DNA from: Saprospiraceae bacterium
GTDB lineage: Bacteria; Bacteroidota; Bacteroidia; Chitinophagales; Saprospiraceae
Direction of reading: 5' to 3'
DNA: 7,555 nucleotides
Assembly: GCA_029262975.1 (NCBI GenBank)
Contig: JAJCYJ010000517.1
Span: 1 to 7,555, forward strand
Position 1 is the first letter of the stretch. Every line of letters begins with the position of its first letter. Below, in pieces: positions 1 through 6,339 of the stretch. The notes under the pieces were generated by a model, which had not been told where the DNA came from, did no database searches, and worked only from the letters and a program-made list of their open reading frames with translations. The translations under genes were made by a program, and so were the position numbers.

Positions 1-520
1 CTATTGTTCCATCCGGAGTCGTCCATTCATATGCATCAAAAGTCTCGGATACAGAAAGAGTCTTGATGTCTTCATCAAAAGGGTTATTTAATATATAGAT
101 AGAATATTTTCCGAATAAAATTGATGCAGGAGTAGTATTGCAATCAAAACCATCCTTACATGTCCAAATGACTTCTATATTTCTCCCAAATGTGTATGCC
201 GTAAATGCTACCCCGTCTTCACAATTTCGACTAATAGAGTCTACAATACAGAGACCTATAACCATCCCATTTTCTTCAAAATGAATCGTTGTACTTTCTG
301 TATTCCCGCATTTGTAGCGAAACCGGAATCGTCGCAGACCATTCGGGGCGATGTAGGATCTGAATTCTGGAGCATCGCTGCATATCTGACATAAATCAGT
401 CTCGTTCTCGATACTGTCCACGAACATTGTCAACCATTCGAATTCGTTAACGACTGATGATTCCTGGGCATCAATATAAAACCCGGAGAATAGAAAAATA
501 CTTGCCAGGACAATTCTCAT
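1..520 (-). CDS. Secreted cysteine-rich protein of unknown function, 3' part beyond the left edge
   Basis: An open frame starts at the ATG complementary to 518-520 and runs without a stop for 173 codons to the window edge, so the C-terminus is missing. Residues 1-18 form a signal peptide (MRIVLASIFLFSGFYIDA, with likely cleavage before QES), so the product is exported. The mature part has seven cysteines (44, 47, 71, 91, 100, 121, 127), including a CQIC pair; this fits disulfide bonding outside the cytoplasm, or less likely metal binding. The last residues seen (YEWTTPDGT, 164-172) resemble the edge of a PKD/Ig-like repeat of the kind found in Bacteroidota surface proteins; this is a weak resemblance. 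I do not recognise the family. It lies 78 bp downstream of the sulfur transporter operon on the same strand, with its own candidate promoter, so it may be transcribed separately. No good Shine-Dalgarno precedes the start, which is normal in this phylum. Confidence 0.72.
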   Translation of the reverse strand, partial: MRIVLASIFLFSGFYIDAQESSVVNEFEWLTMFVDSIENETDLCQICSDAPEFRSYIAPNGLRRFRFRYKCGNTESTTIHFEENGMVIGLCIVDSISRNCEDGVAFTAYTFGRNIEVIWTCKDGFDCNTTPASILFGKYSIYILNNPFDEDIKTLSVSETFDAYEWTTPDGTI

Positions 521-548
521 TATTCGTTAGCCTAGTAATGATACTTGT

Positions 549-584
549 CTAAGATACAGCTTCAACCCGCTCTATATTTCAAAA
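549..584 (-). promoter_or_regulatory. Candidate Bacteroidota-type promoter for the secreted cysteine-rich protein
   Basis: On the minus strand TATCTTAG (549-556) matches the Bacteroidota -7 box TAnnTTTG at five of its six fixed positions. A TTTTG (580-584) lies 23 bp upstream, at the long end of the usual -33 to -7 spacing. The start codon is 28 bp downstream. In AT-rich DNA this match is only suggestive. Confidence 0.3.
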
Positions 585-598
585 TCTCCAATAATATA

Positions 599-1012
599 TT
601 AATGAGGAAGGTGAGGCTTCAGGATACCATAAACAAATGTACCGGCAAGTGCGCTTAAAATAATCACCGCTATAACGAGATAACCATGACCTAAAAGAAC
701 ATACAACGGTCCCGGACAGGCTCCTGTCATAGCCCACCCAAGGCCAAATATGGTGCCTCCCATAATACCGGCAGCATAAGTCTTTGGTTTTTCCTTGAAA
801 GACACCATGATCCCTTCATGATCCCGAAATCCTGACTTTTTCATCCAATAATGTAGCAATGCTCCAAGGATAACCGCCACACCGATAATCCCATACATAT
901 GTATACTTTGAAATCGAAACATTTCTTGTATCCTATACCATGAAATAGCTTCGGATTTAGTCATAACTATTCCAAAAAGAATACCGATAATTAAATAGGA
1001 TAAATTTTTCAT
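599..1012 (-). CDS. YeeE/YedE-type sulfur transporter, small subunit (DUF6691-like)
   Basis: A 137-residue membrane protein with about four hydrophobic segments (roughly 4-17, 41-56, 83-96 and 108-131). It carries the family signature GGTIFGLGWAMTGACPG at 85-101, with a cysteine at 99 in the TGACPG loop. In the Sulf_transp family (YeeE/TsuA), such glycine-rich helices with a conserved cysteine form the path along which thiosulfate is passed across the inner membrane. Here the transporter is split in two and this is the C-terminal half; the N-terminal half is the gene just upstream, with which it overlaps by 4 bp (ATGA), a sign of translational coupling. The length is normal for the small partner (about 135-145 aa). 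The substrate is inferred from the family: thiosulfate or another sulfur anion. Similar pairs are often annotated only as 'transporter' or DUF6691. It is the last gene of the thioredoxin operon. Confidence 0.87.
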   Translation of the reverse strand: MKNLSYLIIGILFGIVMTKSEAISWYRIQEMFRFQSIHMYGIIGVAVILGALLHYWMKKSGFRDHEGIMVSFKEKPKTYAAGIMGGTIFGLGWAMTGACPGPLYVLLGHGYLVIAVIILSALAGTFVYGILKPHLPH

Positions 1013-1584
1013 GAGGCAAAAATTAGAGGGAATATGAAATGAGTCATCGCAAGGCCACCTATGAAGAAACCAACTACAGCTACCAAAGATGGTAGCTGCA
1101 AATTAGATAGACCAGAAATAGCATGCCCCGAAGTACAGCCACCTGCCCATCGAGTGCCAAAACCAATTAAAAAACCACCGACGACAAACAAGAGAATACC
1201 CTGGATCGTTCCGAGTGTCGTCATGCTGAATAAATCCTGGGGTAGCAATGATGCACTATGTGTCCCTTGGGGAGCACTAATGCCAAGTTCTGATAAATCT
1301 GCTATCGTATTTGCGGACAAAGACATCGTCTCGGGATTTTCTAATAGTGTAGAAGAGATAAATCCACCGATAATTGAACCTGAGACAAATAAAAGAAGCC
1401 ATGTGTGACTTTTCCAATTGTAGTCAAAGTAGGAGGCTATCTTTCCACCTCCAGCTACACTGCACATAGCCTGAAAAGATGAGGAAACACCAAATCTTTT
1501 TCCAGAATAGATCAATAAGAACATAACCACAACAATCATAAACCCTGAAAAGGCCCAATGCCATGGTTGAGTTATAAACTCCAT
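1009..1584 (-). CDS. YeeE/YedE-type sulfur transporter, large subunit
   Basis: A 191-residue inner-membrane protein with about four transmembrane segments (roughly 8-27, 62-80, 122-142, 165-190). Family signatures are GKRFGVSSSFQAMC at 28-41 and GFGTRWAGGCTSGHAISG at 141-158. Cys41 and Cys150 sit where Sulf_transp proteins keep their pathway cysteines. With Cys99 of the small subunit this gives three cysteines in total, the number known to matter in the single-chain thiosulfate importer TsuA. The loop at 82-120, between the second and third segments, is longer and more polar than the rest. The start is the ATG complementary to 1582-1584, 8 bp after the thioredoxin stop; the stop overlaps the next start by 4 bp. 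The pair very probably forms one transporter. The direction and exact substrate cannot be read from sequence. Confidence 0.88.
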   Translation of the reverse strand: MEFITQPWHWAFSGFMIVVVMFLLIYSGKRFGVSSSFQAMCSVAGGGKIASYFDYNWKSHTWLLLFVSGSIIGGFISSTLLENPETMSLSANTIADLSELGISAPQGTHSASLLPQDLFSMTTLGTIQGILLFVVGGFLIGFGTRWAGGCTSGHAISGLSNLQLPSLVAVVGFFIGGLAMTHFIFPLIFAS

Positions 1585-1592
1585 AATAGATA

Positions 1593-1904
1593 TTAATTTT
1601 TTACAAAATGTTTTTCCAATTCCTTTATTAATTTTTCACCTGTCATTGCTCCCGATCTTCGCCATACGATCTTTCCGTTCTTATAAATCACCAGTGTAGG
1701 AACGCTGTTAATATCGAGTTTTTGAGCCAATTTTTGATTTTTATCTATATCCACTTTAATAATCTTGACTTTCCCACTGAGATCTTTGGACAGCTTTTTT
1801 ACAACCGGATTCATCATTTTACAAGGTCCACACCAAGTAGCATAAAAATCGACCAGGGTAGGTCTTTCATTTTTTACGATATCGAAATATTTTTCTTTAG
1901 CCAT
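1593..1904 (-). CDS. Thioredoxin, small cytoplasmic type
   Basis: A compact 103-residue thioredoxin with no signal peptide. The redox motif WCGPC is at 24-28 (Cys25, Cys28), preceded by VDFYAT with the buried Asp19. The cis-proline loop NSVPT lies at 66-70, and the YKNGK turn and the C-terminal helix are intact. It should reduce disulfides, persulfides or sulfenates in the cytoplasm. It is the first gene of a tight operon with the split sulfur transporter, so it may accept sulfane sulfur or keep the transporter cysteines reduced rather than serve as the general housekeeping thioredoxin; this is inference from position. It is slightly shorter than E. coli TrxA (108 aa) because the N-terminal strand region is short. 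The start ATG is complementary to 1902-1904, with A/T-rich sequence upstream and no clear Shine-Dalgarno. Confidence 0.92.
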   Translation of the reverse strand: MAKEKYFDIVKNERPTLVDFYATWCGPCKMMNPVVKKLSKDLSGKVKIIKVDIDKNQKLAQKLDINSVPTLVIYKNGKIVWRRSGAMTGEKLIKELEKHFVKN

Positions 1905-1927
1905 ATTATTTTTTTCGAAGCAAGATG

Positions 1928-1935
1928 TAAAGATA
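1928..1935 (-). promoter_or_regulatory. Candidate -7 element of the thioredoxin/sulfur transporter operon
   Basis: TATCTTTA on the minus strand matches the Bacteroidota -7 consensus TAnnTTTG except for its last base, and lies 23 bp before the thioredoxin start. No TTG-type -33 box lies at the usual distance upstream. The CRP/FNR-like palindrome further upstream could compensate through an activator. Confidence 0.35.
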
Positions 1936-1962
1936 GCCTTCCTGTTTTTGATTTAGGCCCTT

Positions 1963-1980
1963 ATGTGATCTGAATCACGT
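1963..1980. promoter_or_regulatory. CRP/FNR-family operator-like palindrome
   Basis: TGTGATCTGAATCACG (1964-1979) fits the CRP pattern TGTGA-N6-TCACA at nine of ten fixed positions. It can also be read as GTGAT-N4-ATCAC with perfect 5-bp arms, and A1963/T1980 extend the symmetry after one mismatch. It sits in the divergent spacer, about 60 bp upstream of the thioredoxin start and about 115 bp upstream of the nhaC start. Position and symmetry suggest binding by a dimeric Crp/Fnr-type regulator. From the candidate -7 box, its centre would be roughly 50 bp upstream of the thioredoxin transcript start, which suits activation. Which regulator binds, and whether nhaC is also affected, is not visible. 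Confidence 0.5.
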
Positions 1981-2094
1981 TGATATTTACGTCCTGCTTA
2001 AGTCGTTTCAGTTATTATATTATTCCTTGTCTTTCTATAGTAATAGGTACTCAATATCAGACTAATCCTTATTTTGGCGAGATAAGAACTGGAC

Positions 2095-3555
2095 ATGACT
2101 GATGAACATCTCGTAGAGAATAAGGAATTAAGTATTTGGGAGGCAACAATTCCTATTATAGCATTAGTGGGAATGCTTGCTTATAATGTATATGTATATG
2201 GTGATGATGCGCTTGGGGGTTCTAACCAATTTGTCTTGCTTCTGGGTGCTGCAGTGGCTGCGATTGTTGGATTCTTAAATAAGGTCAGTTATAAGAAAAT
2301 GATAGAAGAGGTCGCGCAAAATGTCAAATCCACGACCGGTGCGCTGCTGATATTACTATTTGTTGGTTCCTTAGCCGGGACATGGTTGGTCAGTGGCATC
2401 ATTCCTTCTATGATTTATTATGGACTTCAGATACTTAATCCATCTATATTCCTGCCGGCAACAGTCCTTATTTGTGCGATTATTTCAATTGCTACAGGTA
2501 GTTCATGGACGACTTCCGCTACTGTGGGCATCGCTCTGATCGGTATAGGGAAAGCCATTGGGTTACCTCTTGGAATGGTAGCAGGCGCCGTACTTTCCGG
2601 AGCCTATTTTGGAGATAAAATGTCCCCTCTTTCAGATACGACCAATCTTGCTCCTGCCATGGCCGGCACAGAGTTATTTACACATATCAGATATATGGCA
2701 CTCACAACGGTACCTACAATAATCATAACCATCATTATTTTCACGATTATAAGTATGACCCATGAGACAGTCGGAGTGGCAGATAACACCGAAATCCTTG
2801 CCGCTATCAAAGGTTCTTTTAATATCTCAGGATGGTTATTTCTTGTTCCTGCTGCCGTCATTTTTATGATTATTAAAAAAACGCAACCTTTAATTGCATT
2901 GCTCATAGGCAGTTTATTGGGCGGTGTCTTTGCGCTTATTTTTCAACCAGACATAGTTGTACAACTATCGGGAGCAGAATCTCTTACTTTTCGTTCGGCT
3001 TATACGGGCATCATGAATGCCATGACCGTAGAATCAACTATAGAGACATCGAGTGTAGCACTAAATGATCTCTTTACCTCAGGAGGAATGAAAGGCATGT
3101 TAGGTACTATTTGGCTCATTATATGTGCTATGGTATTTGGTGGTGTCATGGATGCAATTGGAGCCCTCACGCGCATTACTCAAACGCTTTTATCTATGGC
3201 AAAGAGTGTATTTGGACTTTTCGCAAGTACAGTCGCTTCATGTCTTGCGCTGAATGTCACGGCTTCAGATCAATATCTGGCAATTGTCGTACCAGGCAAA
3301 ATGTTCGCAAAGGCATATGAGGACCGCGGGCTAGCTCCAGAGAATCTGTCTCGGACACTTGAAGATTCTGGAACCGTAACTTCGGTGCTCATCCCCTGGA
3401 ATACATGCGGCGCATATCAATCGGGAGTCCTTGGCGTCTCAGTAAGCGAATACTTTGTCTATGCCATATTCAATTATCTGAGCCCATTTATGACCTTGTT
3501 ATATGCGGCTCTTGATATTAAGATAAGAATGCTCGCAGCGAAAAATAAAAGTTAA
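2095..3555 (+). CDS. nhaC: Na+/H+ antiporter NhaC
   Basis: A 486-residue polytopic inner-membrane protein of the NhaC family (ion transporter superfamily). It exports Na+ in exchange for H+, supporting pH and salt homeostasis. Diagnostic stretches are GSSWTTSATVG at 135-145, GAYFGDKMSPLSDTTNLAP at 169-187 with its acidic and polar residues, NVTASDQYLAIVVPG at 387-401 with Asp392, and SGTVTSVLIPWNTCGAY at 425-441. About eleven or twelve hydrophobic segments are evident, and the length is usual for the family. Close relatives include MleN, a malate-2H+/Na+-lactate exchanger, so an organic-acid antiport role cannot be excluded. The gene is monocistronic as far as can be seen: divergent from the thioredoxin operon and convergent with the hydrolase gene. 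The upstream sequence has no clear Shine-Dalgarno; the ATG at 2095 gives a normal hydrophilic N-terminus. Confidence 0.93.
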   Translation: MTDEHLVENKELSIWEATIPIIALVGMLAYNVYVYGDDALGGSNQFVLLLGAAVAAIVGFLNKVSYKKMIEEVAQNVKSTTGALLILLFVGSLAGTWLVSGIIPSMIYYGLQILNPSIFLPATVLICAIISIATGSSWTTSATVGIALIGIGKAIGLPLGMVAGAVLSGAYFGDKMSPLSDTTNLAPAMAGTELFTHIRYMALTTVPTIIITIIIFTIISMTHETVGVADNTEILAAIKGSFNISGWLFLVPAAVIFMIIKKTQPLIALLIGSLLGGVFALIFQPDIVVQLSGAESLTFRSAYTGIMNAMTVESTIETSSVALNDLFTSGGMKGMLGTIWLIICAMVFGGVMDAIGALTRITQTLLSMAKSVFGLFASTVASCLALNVTASDQYLAIVVPGKMFAKAYEDRGLAPENLSRTLEDSGTVTSVLIPWNTCGAYQSGVLGVSVSEYFVYAIFNYLSPFMTLLYAALDIKIRMLAAKNKS

Positions 3556-3589
3556 TTTGGATTCAGTTCTGTTAGATCTAAGTTTTTGA

Positions 3590-4477
3590 TTATCGCAACT
3601 TTTCATTAAAGAAATCAATCGTTCGTTGCCAAGCGAGTTTTGCGGCTTCTTCATCGTACCGGGGTGTCGTGTCATTATGAAAACCATGATTTGCATCTGG
3701 ATAAGTATAAGCCTTATATTCTTTGCCATGTTTTTTTAAGGCTGCTTCATATGCTGGCCATCCGGCATTGACTCTCGTATCCAAAGCTCCAAATTGTAAA
3801 AGTAATGGTGCCTTTATAGAAGGTACGTCCTCTTCAGAAGGCTGCCCTCCATAAAAAGGAACAGACGCTCCAAGTCCAGGTAAGCGTACGGCCATCATAT
3901 TAGATATCCATCCTCCAAAACAGAAGCCAACGACCCCTACTCTACCATTGCATTCCGGGTGGGTTCTCAAATATTCAAAGGCTGCGATGAAATCTTCCAA
4001 CATTTCTCCACGATCTCTTTTACGCTGCATAGTTCTCCCTTCATCATCAGTTCCCGGGTATCCCCCTAAAGGGGTTAATGCATCAGGAGCAAGCGAAATA
4101 AAATTAGCAAGTCCGGCTCTTCGGCCCACATCTTCTATATGCGGATTAAGCCCCCGGTTCTCATGAACCACCACTATACCAGGTAATTTAAGTGAATTAT
4201 TTATTGGTCTTGAGAGCAATCCTTTAATCGTACCTCCTCCTTTGGGTGACTTATAAGTAATAAATTCAGAATTTAATCCTGGATCATCTGTTTTAACTTG
4301 TTGTCTTTCTTCATATTTTGGAAAGAGAAAATCCATAATAGCAGGTACAGTTAATCCTCCTACAGCATATATTGACAACTTATCAACAAACTCCCTACGA
4401 TCAATCCTGCTATGTACATAACTATCAAAAAGGTCAAAAACTTCCTGACTTAGGTCTTCCTTTTTTAAATGATTCAT
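3590..4477 (-). CDS. Dienelactone hydrolase family protein with twin-arginine-like N-terminus
   Basis: A 295-residue alpha/beta hydrolase of the dienelactone hydrolase (DLH) family, similar in layout to E. coli YghX. The catalytic triad is visible: Cys186 in GFCFGGW, Asp233 in GALDTRV and His264 in ANHGFH. Glu106 in VVHENRG is the residue that activates the cysteine in DLH enzymes. Before the domain is a region of about 60 residues: a charged helix-like part (1-25), then IDRREFVDKL with the arginine pair at 27-28, then the hydrophobic IYAVGGLTVPAIMDFLF at 36-52. This resembles a Tat signal, so the enzyme may be exported folded or held at the membrane; no clear signal peptidase site follows. 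The substrate is unknown; such enzymes cleave lactones or esters. It converges on nhaC with only 34 bp between the stops and no convincing hairpin terminator there (TTAGATCTAA at 3572-3581 is palindromic but lacks a loop). Confidence 0.9.
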   Translation of the reverse strand: MNHLKKEDLSQEVFDLFDSYVHSRIDRREFVDKLSIYAVGGLTVPAIMDFLFPKYEERQQVKTDDPGLNSEFITYKSPKGGGTIKGLLSRPINNSLKLPGIVVVHENRGLNPHIEDVGRRAGLANFISLAPDALTPLGGYPGTDDEGRTMQRKRDRGEMLEDFIAAFEYLRTHPECNGRVGVVGFCFGGWISNMMAVRLPGLGASVPFYGGQPSEEDVPSIKAPLLLQFGALDTRVNAGWPAYEAALKKHGKEYKAYTYPDANHGFHNDTTPRYDEEAAKLAWQRTIDFFNEKLR

Positions 4478-4578
4478 ATCGATGAATTTTATTAATGAAT
4501 AGAAACTTGAAAATCGTAATAATTAATTCTTAAATCTATAAAATTCTAATATAACCTAATTTCTTTTTTACCTTTCAT

Positions 4579-4640
4579 AACAAGTGTCCAAATTAGTAAT
4601 TTTATAACCTTTTGGGTATCTCAAGATATTTGCACTTGTT
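4579..4640. repeat. Inverted repeat AACAAGTG / CACTTGTT with inner CCAAA / TTTGG
   Basis: AACAAGTG (4579-4586) is the exact reverse complement of CACTTGTT (4633-4640). Inside it, CCAAA (4588-4592) can pair with TTTGG (4611-4615). This gives a long but interrupted potential stem, with an asymmetric internal loop of 1 and 17 bases. It could be part of a structured leader or a pair of protein-binding half sites. An 8-bp pair in AT-rich DNA can also arise by chance. Confidence 0.35.
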
Positions 4641-4689
4641 GATAATCGCTTGTACGATGTTATCAATTATTATGATTGGTAGTGATAAC
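4639..4689. repeat. Two overlapping inverted repeats sharing a GTTATCAA arm
   Basis: TTGATAATCG (4639-4648) pairs with CGATGTTATCAA (4655-4666) around a 6-base loop, with a 2-base bulge: ten base pairs in all. The same right arm, GTTATCA (4659-4665), is also the exact reverse complement of TGATAAC (4683-4689), 17 bases further on. The two stems cannot form at once. Read as DNA, this is three copies of a GATAA-containing half site in alternating orientation, as at an operator; read as RNA, it is a pair of alternative hairpins. It lies about 100 bp upstream of the isochorismatase-family start. Confidence 0.42.
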
Positions 4690-4786
4690 GTGAAGAAATC
4701 CAGTCAAATGTGGACATGCATGACTAGCTAAAGAAGCAGGAAAATAATTGAACTAAATAATATGATTATTAAAGAAATTGAAGGGA

Positions 4787-5353
4787 ATGAATTGGCGCAA
4801 TGAATCTCCGGCTTTGTTATTGATCGACATTCAAAGAGGTTTGGATGATGAGGCATATTTTGGAGGAAATCGCAATAATAGAAATGCTGAAAATCAATGT
4901 GCGCTGGTTCTCGCCGAATGGCGAACACTAAATCTTCCTGTATTTCATATTCGACATAGTTCTCAAAAAGTAGAATCGCCTTTATATCATACTAAGCCGG
5001 GTTTTGAAATAAAGAAAATAGTCGAACCACGAATTGGGGAGCCCATTATTACTAAAAATGTAAATAGCGCTTTCATTGGCACTGACCTTCAAGAACAACT
5101 GCATAAAAAAGGCATAAGTAAATTGATCATAGTTGGTCTCACCACCAATCACTGTGTTTCCACATCAGCAAGAATGGCAGGAAATCTGGGATTCAAGACA
5201 ATCATTCTATCTGACGCCACAGCTACTTTTGATCGCATTGGTATTAACGGAGAAAAATATAGCTCCGATTTAATACATCTTACTACTTTAGCCAGCTTAC
5301 GTGATGAATTTGCCGAAGTCATGACTACTGACCAACTTCTTAAATTGATATAG
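4787..5353 (+). CDS. Isochorismatase-family cysteine hydrolase
   Basis: A 188-residue soluble protein of the isochorismatase-like cysteine hydrolase fold. The catalytic triad is present, counted from the ATG: Asp14 in LLLIDIQRG, Lys90 in IITKNVNSAF and Cys123 in GLTTNHCVSTSAR. The cis-peptide region before the cysteine and the following SDATATFD stretch are typical. The family includes nicotinamidases, N-carbamoylsarcosine amidases, other amidases and true isochorismatases; nothing here fixes the substrate, and no siderophore genes are adjacent. The start is taken as the ATG at 4787 because MNWRNESPALLLIDIQ matches family N-termini; an in-frame TTG at 4778 would add three residues (191 aa). 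GAAGGGA lies directly against the ATG, too close for a normal Shine-Dalgarno. It is probably the first gene of a plus-strand cluster; the next start is 22 bp after its stop. Confidence 0.9.
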   Translation: MNWRNESPALLLIDIQRGLDDEAYFGGNRNNRNAENQCALVLAEWRTLNLPVFHIRHSSQKVESPLYHTKPGFEIKKIVEPRIGEPIITKNVNSAFIGTDLQEQLHKKGISKLIIVGLTTNHCVSTSARMAGNLGFKTIILSDATATFDRIGINGEKYSSDLIHLTTLASLRDEFAEVMTTDQLLKLI

Positions 5354-5375
5354 TTATCTACGAATCCAATAATTA

Positions 5376-6317
5376 ATGGAGGAAATCCTTACTACACTTC
5401 CAGATATACAATCGGTTACACAAACCGGTCTTTTGATACTAATAATATATGGACTTCTCGAAATGGTCTATTTATATTTCTTCAAGCAGTATAAGGGAAT
5501 GAAGGATTACAAACAGACCACCTTTAATTTTGCCTTTGTAATTGTCATTAATATCCTCGTGAATACACTGATGGGTACAATAAGTACTGCGTCATTCAGT
5601 ATTCTTGCTTTCCAAAATGCAATATTTATAACAGACCTATCCTGGTATTGGTGGATATACGGACTGTTGGTTTATGAATTCTTTTATTGGATACAGCATT
5701 GGCTGGCACATAAGGTCCGCTTACTGTGGTGTCTGCACGCACCCCATCATGCGCCCGAATCAATGAATATGTTCGTAGGCTTTAACCACTCATTTATAGA
5801 AACAATATTTTACATGCCTTTCTTTCTAGGTTTCATGACTACATTCTTTGGCGTTCATCCGATCATTGTTTTGTCGATAGCGGTTATCGATATAATTTGG
5901 GGCAACCTTTTGCATGTAAATGAAAATGTAGTTTCAGGCAGATATGGCATTTTAGAAAAGATCCTCCAGACGCCCTCTTATCATCGGGTTCATCACGCAC
6001 AAAATATCAGGTATATGGATACAAATTACAATTCGATTACACTTTTCTGGGATTGGGTCTTTGGCACTAAACAAATTCTAAATAAAAATGAAAATGTAAT
6101 TTATGGAATTACGCGAAATGTAAAATCAGATTCTTTTATCGATGTACAATTTGGAGAGTTCTATCTTCTCGGCAAAGATATTTGGGGTGCACCTGGAATC
6201 GTCAATAAAATCAAATATTTGATCATGCCCCCGGGGTGGTCCCATACCGGGGAGCATAACGGACTTGTATCGCACTTAAAGAAGACACTTGCAGAAAACG
6301 AAGTTGAACAATTATAA
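5376..6317 (+). CDS. Sterol desaturase / fatty acid hydroxylase family protein
   Basis: A 313-residue integral membrane protein of the fatty acid hydroxylase superfamily. The histidine clusters that bind the di-iron centre are all visible: HWLAH at 108-112 (HX3H), HAPHH at 121-125 (HX2HH), His180 in LLHVNEN and HRVHH at 203-207 (HX2HH). Hydrophobic segments lie at about 17-36, 50-70, 92-106 and 144-178, with the histidines facing the cytoplasm by family precedent. Such enzymes use O2 to hydroxylate or desaturate lipids: sterols, fatty acids, carotenoids or, in alkylglycerol monooxygenases, ether lipids. The real substrate cannot be read here. The C-terminal 70 residues continue beyond the catalytic core. 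It lies between the isochorismatase-family gene and the aminopeptidase gene with 22-bp gaps on both sides, suggesting co-transcription, though no shared pathway is obvious. The upstream gap has no clear Shine-Dalgarno. Confidence 0.9.
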   Translation: MEEILTTLPDIQSVTQTGLLILIIYGLLEMVYLYFFKQYKGMKDYKQTTFNFAFVIVINILVNTLMGTISTASFSILAFQNAIFITDLSWYWWIYGLLVYEFFYWIQHWLAHKVRLLWCLHAPHHAPESMNMFVGFNHSFIETIFYMPFFLGFMTTFFGVHPIIVLSIAVIDIIWGNLLHVNENVVSGRYGILEKILQTPSYHRVHHAQNIRYMDTNYNSITLFWDWVFGTKQILNKNENVIYGITRNVKSDSFIDVQFGEFYLLGKDIWGAPGIVNKIKYLIMPPGWSHTGEHNGLVSHLKKTLAENEVEQL

Positions 6318-6339
6318 TTTATTGTACAATAGTAATAAT

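Larger units (their letters stand above)
4478..4777. other. AT-rich divergent intergenic region with clustered dyads
   Basis: About 300 bp separate the divergent hydrolase and isochorismatase-family genes. No protein-coding frame in it is convincing. The half next to the hydrolase gene (to about 4570) is very AT-rich with no clear promoter; TAGATTTA on the minus strand (4531-4538) is a weak -7 match. The centre (4579-4689) holds several overlapping inverted repeats, listed separately. The segment 4690-4777 shows no clear motif, and no strong TAnnTTTG promoter could be placed for the plus-strand genes. Their promoter must nevertheless lie in this spacer if they form one transcript. Confidence 0.6.

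Noticed and set aside
1061..1408. Plus-strand open frame of 115 codons opposite the sulfur transporter large subunit
   Set aside because: It lies wholly antisense to a well-supported membrane protein gene, and its product has no recognisable features.
3556..3589. Possible bidirectional terminator between the convergent nhaC and hydrolase genes (TTAGATCTAA followed by a T run)
   Set aside because: The palindrome has no room for a loop and its arms are too short and AT-rich for a stable stem; no other hairpin was seen.
3499..3729. Minus-strand open frame of 76 codons spanning the nhaC and hydrolase gene ends
   Set aside because: It is out of frame with the hydrolase, overlaps its conserved C-terminus and shows no domain.
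4728..4928. Minus-strand open frame of 66 codons across the start of the isochorismatase-family gene
   Set aside because: It is antisense to the conserved catalytic Asp region and has no family resemblance or promoter.
4787..5353. Siderophore (isochorismate) biosynthesis locus
   Set aside because: The name of the hydrolase family suggests it, but no isochorismate synthase, adenylating enzyme or carrier domain is present in the window.
6320..6331. 12-bp perfect palindrome TATTGTACAATA in the gap between the desaturase-like and aminopeptidase genes
   Set aside because: Perfect 12-bp palindromes are expected a few times in AT-rich DNA of this length, it has no partner element, and the gap is too small to hold a clear separate promoter.
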